Assembly (NCBI GenBank): GCA_037447655.1
Contig: JBBHKE010003182.1
Location: 1 to 56,959, forward strand
Length of the DNA: 56,959 nt
Direction of reading: 5' to 3'
From: Zygnema cylindricum
Taxonomy: Eukaryota; Streptophyta; Zygnematophyceae; Zygnematales; Zygnemataceae
Below are positions 25,701-34,700 of the stretch, piece by piece. Below the pieces are notes generated by a model. That model was not told where the DNA came from, did not search any database, and saw only the letters and a list, made by a program, of their open reading frames with translations. The translations under genes and the position numbers were made by a program. The first letter of the stretch is position 1, and each line of letters starts with the position of its first letter.

Positions 25701-28700
25701 GAACTTGTTTTGTACTGATGCACATTTCCAGGATGATGTATTCATAATGAAGGATACATCATGAGAGTAGTGGGTTTGAGCATTTCCTATTGAGACATAG
25801 AATTTATGCTATTTAAATGTCCAGACCTTCTTTGTGATTGTTCTTTTTTTCTTCTTTTTTCTATTAGACAAGATCGACTACAGTTTATTCCTGAATATCC
25901 TCAGGTTTTGTGAGTGTAATGGTGAAATATTATAAACGACAAACCAAGTATAGGCATAACAGGAAAGTATAATGGTCACGCACATGTTTTTTTGCAATTT
26001 TCTGTGTTTGTGTGAAGTTTGAGACCTGAAACTTTTCGTGTGTATTCTTTGACTGTGACTTGTGTATATTCTGATAAATGGTGTATTTGCTGTTGTTTTA
26101 CATGTTCTCATTCTGTCTTTTTGCTGATTACTTTGGCCCGTTGTATTGATTTATTTGATGTATCAGCTGTCATTGTATGTAATGTTTTCTTTTGCTTATT
26201 CCCTGTTGTGCTAAGGATGTTTCATTGCCCTTCCATGCCTGCAGAAGCCATATGGCATTATCGCCCTGTTGGACGAGCAATGGTGAGCACTTTTGCGACT
26301 TGTTACTTATTACAATGAGTTTGCCCCTATTCTGTGATTTTCTAATTGTTGATATTTGATTAATTTAATCGTTTTAGGTTTATCCTGAACTGCTGAGATC
26401 GATTCTGCTTTTATGTTTCCTGATGCACGAGAATGACAAATAGTGAAGTTCTAACGTGCATCTAACTTAAGTGTTCCCTTTTCCACAATAAGTTTAGTCG
26501 AACTGACGCATCAGTTTTTTTTTCGGGCTTTCTCTGGTTTGCAGTATGTTTCCGAAGGCTACATTTGAAACCTTTGCAACCAAACTATACCAGAACCTCC
26601 TCGGCCATCACAAACGTTTTGGAAAACCTAAATTTTCACGGACTGATTTTACTGTGGATCATTATGCGGGCGAGGTAGGCTGTTGACAAGCTTTCTATTG
26701 CTGTGCGTTTTCTTTTTTAAATAGCAATGCTCGGTTTATCTTGATTTGGATTTCAGTTTGAGTCATCTTGCAACCTAAGTTGTACACAAAGCTATCTTTA
26801 CACGTTTTGAAAAGACACATTTACATTTGGAAACTTGCTGTTTTCAGTAATTCACTATGTGTTTAGAAACAAAGTGAATGGTGGCAGGGCTCATACTTAA
26901 TGTTGCTGTTTTAAGTTCTAATGGATCAATTTGGTAAAGGTTTTCTCTGGTTGCTTATTTCCTTCCCTTCTCCTTCTCCTAGTTCAGAAATTATGTACAC
27001 AATACGGCATGTTGCACATTTTGCTAAGGTTTATAGTGGGGTGGTTCGAACAGGTAACATATAAGACGGACCTATTTCTTGAAAAAAATAAGGATTATGT
27101 GGTTGCCGAACACCAGTCCTTGATGTTGGCTTCCGAAGACCCCTTCGTGTCTGGTCTTTTTGCGACACAAGCAAATGTGAAGGTGGAAAAGACAAAGACA
27201 AAGTTCACGTCTCTGGGGACAAGCTTTAAGGTGAGTCACGCTTCACACTTTTGGAAACTTCTGACCTTTTAAAATAGCTTCTGTATTGTGGGATAATAAT
27301 TCTCTATTTGTGCAATTGTCCATGATTCCCATGGAGCACCCCGTTAGGCTGACTTTGAAATTTATTCTTTGACACAATCCTGTAATTTTTAGTGCAGCTG
27401 TTTGTTTTTCAGGCACTTTCCTGGCATTATCATATGCCTGGAGTTTTTGACCGAGAATTTAGCTCGTTGGGTTGATAACTGGTCTTGTTTAATCCAATCT
27501 TGCACTTGTCATACCCAGAAACCTCGTCAATTTATTCTCTTTCCCCATTATGGTTACAATGGCAATTGATTCGTTTTCCAAAAGCTGATTGCTATTGATG
27601 TTTTGCTGTCCTTTAAATCCTCTGGATTTCATGCTTTTCTCTTGCCCTCCTGGGTTAGCACTGGTTAGATTTTTTTGTTTTATGTATCCTTATGCTACTT
27701 CCCATATATCTCTTAACTCAGTGAGAAGACAAAAGATCCAATGGATATATCACTGGTGCAGAATGTGTCAATATCTGGGGAGTAGAAGTGCAGGTTATGT
27801 TCCTGTGTTTGACGTGTCTATTATGATTTTTTGGATTTACCTTCTCTTCTTATGTTTGTCCTGAAAATTGGTGAGCAAAGCTAATAAGAAATAAAAGCCC
27901 TGAAAAACCTGAAAAAAAATTATATCTTCTTACAGTCTTTTCTGACGTTGTGACAGCAACAACTACAAGCACTGATGGAGACACTGAGCGAGACTGAGCC
28001 ACATTACATACGCTGCATCAAACCCAATTCTTTGAATAAGCCTGGTCATTTTGAGAGCCCAAATGTTTTACAGCAACTGCGTTGTGGAGTAAGTTTTTTG
28101 TTCCGTTGAAAATGATCATCTTAATTTTCTATTATTGACTGGGGTTTCATTCAACTGCTTGCCTGTTGGACAGAAGGGTTTTGTGGCTGTTTGGTACAGC
28201 CTTTGCTTTGTAAAGAGTTTCTTTTTGGTCTAACATAAAATGGCTAAAGTTCCTTCGACTGTTTCTTTCCTTTTATCCTTCCTTTGCACAGAAGACCTTC
28301 ACTCTAAATCAGCTGAATTGCTGATAATGTCAAAATCCATTCCCACATTTTTCTTGCAGTGTCGAGCACATATTAGCTATTTATTGAAGACTCTCATAAA
28401 AAAAATTGAGTAGTATTGTGAACCAAAATTCCTAAAGGAACCTTTAATTGCAGACACTTTTAATTGATGGCAAGAGTGATCAAGTGTGAAATGTCTAATG
28501 ATTGTCTGAATTAATTAATTAATTATTGAATTAATGAATTGTGTGATTAAATGGTTAATTACTCGTTTACTTAGTTTATCGTCTACTTAAGAAATTGTCC
28601 AACTGGCCATTTGACTCATGCAGGGTGTGCTGGAAGCTGTTCGGATTAGCTGTGCTGGGTACCCGACTCGGAGGACCTTTGACGAGTTTCTGGATCGATT

Positions 28701-31700
28701 TGGTCTTCTGGAGCCTGATATCATGTTTCACGAGTAAGTTCTGCTGTTTTTGGTCTTTTGTTTTTGTTTGATTGTTGGGTTTTGTCAGATATATCTTTGG
28801 CTTCTGAGCATTAATGAATTCATGTCCTATTTCAGAGATTATCTGCTGCCAGTGTTGATAATTTGATTGAACATGAGAGCCCAAATCTCAAGGGAGGTTG
28901 GGGCTGAGGGTCTGCCAGGGATGAAAAATATGCAGTGGACACTATCCTAAAGAGGAGAGGATTGCAGAATTATCAGGTAAGCTGTTTGACAGAACGTCCT
29001 TTTTTTTGTGGTTTTTACACCGACTGCAATACCGACAAATGATGCTCTCTCAATAGAATTTTGTGACTAGTAGGTTGCAATCATGGATGTTGCTAATTCT
29101 GGAATTTGTGCGTGGACATTAGAAACCAAAATGATACTGTTTTGAAGGCAGAGCAGAAACACCTGTCTCTTCTATTGCAGAATTATTAGCAATGCCAAAT
29201 GAAAGGACATATCTGTTGTTTTCTTTTTCTTGTTCATCAATTCATAAAATGTTTACGCGGGATTTGCAGTTCGGACAACTAACATGTTTTTACGAGCTGG
29301 TCTTCTTTATAGTTTTTTTTGTTCATCAATTCCTGTCGTGTTTATGTGGGATTTGCAGATTGGAGAAACTAAGGTGTTTTTACGAGCTGGTCAGATGGCT
29401 CAGCTAGATGCCATGAGACAGGAAAAACTAAATAATGCAGCAAGAACTATTCAACGATCTTTAAGGGCCTTCTTGCTGTGGCGTGAATTCTGTCGGTTGA
29501 AGGAGGCATCTATTAAAGCTCAGGCTCGTTGGAGAGGTAAGGCCTGGCCTTCAAAAAAACTAAAAAAACATTTGATCGAGCTTTTGGATCGCTTACGGAT
29601 GATTTCCATGTGTGACAGAAGAGCAGAACCTGGCCGGGTCTAGGTCGGATTAGGATACCAAATGTTAACAAAAATGAACTTTTGGATGAGTTCAGCCATC
29701 TCTCTCACCATTTGTGACCAATTTGAACTTCTGATTGATTGGCATGTTGATTGTCTGGTGCCTTTTGTCATTACGAGACTCAGCAAGCTTTTGTGTTACA
29801 AGTCTAAGAAATTGAGGAAATCAAGTGTATGGAATTGTCACTGGATATGTAGATGATAAGTTAGACAACCGTAGGTATTGACAAATGTAGGTTCTGGCTA
29901 GGTTATTGGATGTGCCAGAATGCTGAGTGACGCTGGTTTTTTTTAGAGGCTCCATCCGTCCATTTAAGTTTCACTCTGGTTATACAATTTGCCCCCGCCC
30001 CCCCTTTTTTAGGTTATACTGTTTTATCATCTCAAAGCTAACTAGATGATTGATTTGACTTATAGGGTAATTACACAATGCGGATTACTGGCGTTACTGA
30101 CCAGTAATTGCAGGAATCGAACAGAAAAATGTACAATTTTCTGTACAATTCGTTCAGCTTTCTGCAGGATCACTGTGATTACTGGCAGTAATGATGCTAG
30201 TAATCATGGATTCCGTAAAATCCCTATTATCAGAGACTATGCAAATTCTTGTTTAATTTCTTATGTTTATTGTGGTTGTTTCTGTTATTCAGGATTTCTC
30301 GCTCGTAGACGATATGCTGATTTGAGGAAAGGACTTGCAGCAACCAAAATTCAGAAGTATGTTAGGAGGTGGCTTTGTAGAAGAAGATATGATAAAATTC
30401 GTTGGGCCACTCTCTGTATTCAAGCAAATGTGAGGGCGTTGGCGAGTCGAAAACTCTTAAACAGCCTGAAACAGGCCAGAGCTGCCACAATTATCCAGGT
30501 GAGAATCTCAACATCTATCATAAAAATATGAAAAAATCAAAAAAATTGCTGCTGCTGCATTCTTTGCTGTGAAAGGTAGTTGTCACCAATATGTAAGGAA
30601 GCCGATATCTCAGTGGACGTTGACAAAAGATGTACTGCCATTGTTGTCTTTGTCTAGAGGATGGTGCATCTTGTTACTGGCGTTTTTTTTTTTTGTTGTT
30701 TAGTATCTTTACCAGTTTATGGCCGCACTGCTAGAGCTCTGTGCAGTATTTGGTTGACGTTAACAATGACCATTGAGTTTTACATCATCGTCAAGATTGG
30801 GTTTGCATGTTTGTTTTTCCGTGCATCTTCTGTTCAGCTTTTTTTATCAGGCCCTTGGCTATATTGAACCAAAAAACGGTTTATTCATTTGAACATTGCG
30901 GACCTTTCTGTCTCTTGCTATATAATTCAGAAACATTTTGATGGGTTCGACGATCCTATTGTCCAATGTTTTCTGTGGCTGAACAGGCAATGAATAAGGA
31001 AACATGTGCATGCTTGTGATCAGGGCTATCTCGTCAATATCTTGGTTGTGGAATAAAGGGATTACAGCAGGTCAAAGTTTAACTGTATTTAATGTACTGT
31101 ATCTTAATTTAGCCACATCTTGATTTAAACTTTTATTTCCATTTATTGCTGGGTGCAGTCTGCTTGGAGAAGGCACAAGGAACAAAAGTCATACAGACAG
31201 TTAAGAAAGGCAACCGTTACATTTCAGTGTGGGTGGCGTGGAAAAGTCGCACGCAGGGAATTGCGAAAATTACGAATGGTATCCTTCACCTAAAACTTTA
31301 AGGCTACGCTGTAACACATTTGTTTGTTTTTCCCGAGCAATTTCTATTCAAGCTGTTTACAAATACATTATTTTGCATTGAACTATGGAGAAGTTCAACT
31401 CTTAAGTCTATGGTTTGAAAGGCATTTGTTCGCTTTTCCCCTGGCAATTTTTATTCAAGTTGTTTACGAAGTCTGTATTTTGCATTGACTCCATGCAAAT
31501 ACTTTGTTGTCATCATAGGTGCTAACTCTTTCAGAGGCATTTTTTGCCAGACTGATTGGTGGTTGTTGAAGTGTAAATTACAAAGTACTGTTGGGGGTCC
31601 CTCGCATTTTTTGGTGGGACTGTAATTTACTTTTAGTTGGGTGGACTTTGTTATTCGCTGGTACACCGCGAATCGTTATTAGCGTTATGAACTCTATATC

Positions 31701-34700
31701 GGCACCCCAAAATTTTGACATTAATACCTTAAATAGAATAAACTACACTATTTAAGGACGTGGACCATAATCTGCCACGTCTCCTGGCACTAAATTAGAA
31801 TGAATGACGCTAATTTTTTCTTTTCACTAATAATTTCTCAACGCTAATAACGATTCGCGGTGTAGTGTACACCCCGCCAGTACTTGTTGTCGATTACCTT
31901 TAATTGACTAGCTCGTCAGAACAATCACAACGATTACTGAAAATCATGCATGGTTAGGACTGATAGATAAATAATATGGGCCTATCTCATACTAGATCAG
32001 TAAACATCTTGCATGAACCATCCTGGATTGTATTTCAAAAACTTATTTTCATCTCCACGAGCCTAAATGCATTTTGTTTTCTTCAACTCCTTTCTTTTGT
32101 GAAACAGGAGGCCCGGCAAACAGGTGCTTTGCAAGAGGCTAAGTCAAAGTTGGAGAAGCAGTGTGAGGACTTGACTTGGAGGCTCCAGTTGGAGAAGAGA
32201 ATGCGGGTGAGAGGAAGATGGCCCTTCCAAAGCTTCTATCGTGGCTCTTTGGCTTGTCTGTGTGCTTTTTTGGCAATTCTTGTGTTATATGCTTCAAAGC
32301 TTTTTTTGTCAGTGAATCTTCATGTTTGCTACCATGTGTAATTTTTGTTACTTGTCTTTTCTGTGTTTGCTATTTTCTATAACTGTTAATAAGTTTAATC
32401 AAGGTTGTTAAGATTACAAGTGCTCCTCCATACAATGGTAATATCAGACGTTCCACACGACATCAATGATTTAGACTATCTCATGTTTTGTACTAAGACA
32501 TGTTTTATTCCCATTATAAACCAGTAAGTCAGAATGTGTCAGCTCAGAAATAATGTGGTTCACAGGAATGGCGGTGCACAATTTAGTGACTAATTTTTTT
32601 GGTCTAGTTGCTGAATTATTTGTTGTATTGTTGAATTGTTTGGTATTTACCCAGACGGATCTGGAGGAGTCAAAATCTCAGGAACTCGCTAAACTTCAAG
32701 CTGCCCTTGAATCAGCTTTGCAAAAAGAAGCCCAAGTACAAGCAGAACTTGAAAAGGAGAGGGCAGAGAGGGAAAGGGAGCAGTTGCTTTTCAAAGAAGC
32801 AATGGCCAAGGCAGTACAGGAGGTTAACGAAAAAGTGGTTGAGGTACCTGTGGTCTCAATTGCTGAGGTGCATGAGAAGGAAGAGAAAGCAAAAGAATTG
32901 ATGGTTGAAAATGCCCGTCTGAAAAGCCTTTTGGACCAGATGGATTCTAGGGCTGCTGAGTCAGAGAACCAGCTTCAGGCTGCATCAGAATTGGAGGCAA
33001 AGTATGAAGAACTCGAGGAGAAATTGAAGGAGACTGTGGACTCCCTGACAAGGTAGGAAAGAGGAAAGAGGGAAGGAAGAGGAGGGAGAGGAAAGGAGGG
33101 ATGGGCGAGGGAGAGGGGTTGAAGGTATTTGAAAATTTAGTCTTTAGATTTTTGCTCCCAACATTACGAGATTGGCTGGCTGTGAGCTTTGTTTGGTTTC
33201 AATGTGAAACAGGTGAGTAAAGTGAGAAATGAACGGGACTTGGATTGATGCATGGTAGAATTATGGCCATTTCTTGCTCTATTGACAGAAATGGATTCAA
33301 TTGTTTCCCTTAAAGAAATGGACATTGTGGATGTATTTGCAGAACTGAGGAGCGAATGAAGAACTTGGAGCAAGAAAACCAGGTGTTGAGGCAGCAAGCA
33401 TTATCTATGACTCCTGCGAGAAATTTAACACCTCGAATAGGTCTCCAAAACAGTTATTTGCAACACCAGATGAGTGGGAAATTCTTGGAAAACGGTCTTC
33501 CCTCTCCGGTTGTCTCAGAACGTCTTTTGCCCGATTCACCCACTGACTCTGTGGACCGTCAACAGACTGAGATGGAGATAAAGCGTCAAAAGCTACTGAT
33601 TGACAGACAGCAGGTAAGCATCGGAACGAGACCTTCTGAACGTTGATGTGATCATCTGTTTTTGTTTTGTTCTTTCACAATTTTTGTTTTGTCGGAAAAA
33701 AACACTCAATTTCTGACGTAAATCTCAGTCGAAAGTGTCTGGCTTGATTTTTTTGTATTGCAGAAAACAACTAAATATTTTACTCTACTTTTAGCATTTG
33801 GACCTCTTGGTTGACGTTTTGAAATCATCTGCCCTTTTTGTTGGTATTGGCCAGTGAATGGGGTTATGTTTGACACTTATTCTTGTTGTGACATTTTATT
33901 ATGCAGGCCAAAAGTTGGTGCATCAGTGTATCGTTTGAATTTGTTTCTTCAAGTACATGTTGTTTTTTGTTTGTGCAGACCAAGAGTAATTGCAAGGGTG
34001 TTGTTTAAGTGACCACTAAACATCTTTTGTTTTATACCTCAGTAATTTGCCTTCATGGACATGCTTAAAATTATGGTTTTTCTTTTACTCTCCAGTAAAA
34101 TTCCTTCATGGCTTTGCTGAAATGTAAACCGACCAGGAGGCATTGATTCAGTGTGTTGTTTAAGTGATGATCACTGAATGGTTTTTATCTCACACCTGAG
34201 TATTTTTTATGGATGTGTGTGTTTGTGTTTTTTTTTTTTTTTGCAGACTGACCAAGAAGCCTTGCTTCAGTGTGTTGTTCAAGATGTGGGATTCCGGGAA
34301 GGTCGTCCATTGGCTGCATGTATTATCTATCGCAGTTTGCTGTACTGGCGCTCTTTTGAGGCAGAGAGAACAAATGTTTTCGATCGAATTATTCAAACGG
34401 TCGGATCTGCGATAGAAACGCAAGACAGCAACGATGTACTGGCATATTGGTTATCGAATACATCCACACTCCTGTTTTTGTTGCAAAGGACATTGAAGGC
34501 CAGTGGAGCTGCAGGGGCCCCATCTCACACCGTTCAAAGTGCAAGAGGACGAAGGCCAAATGGAGCTCAGACGTTGTTTGGGCGAATGACTCAGGTTACC
34601 TTCTTCCTAGTTTCTTTTGGCAGTAGATTCCTACGTGTTTTTTGTATGTTCCCAAGGCAAAATAGGTTTCCTTTGTTTGTACAACAGTAGCTGATCTGGT

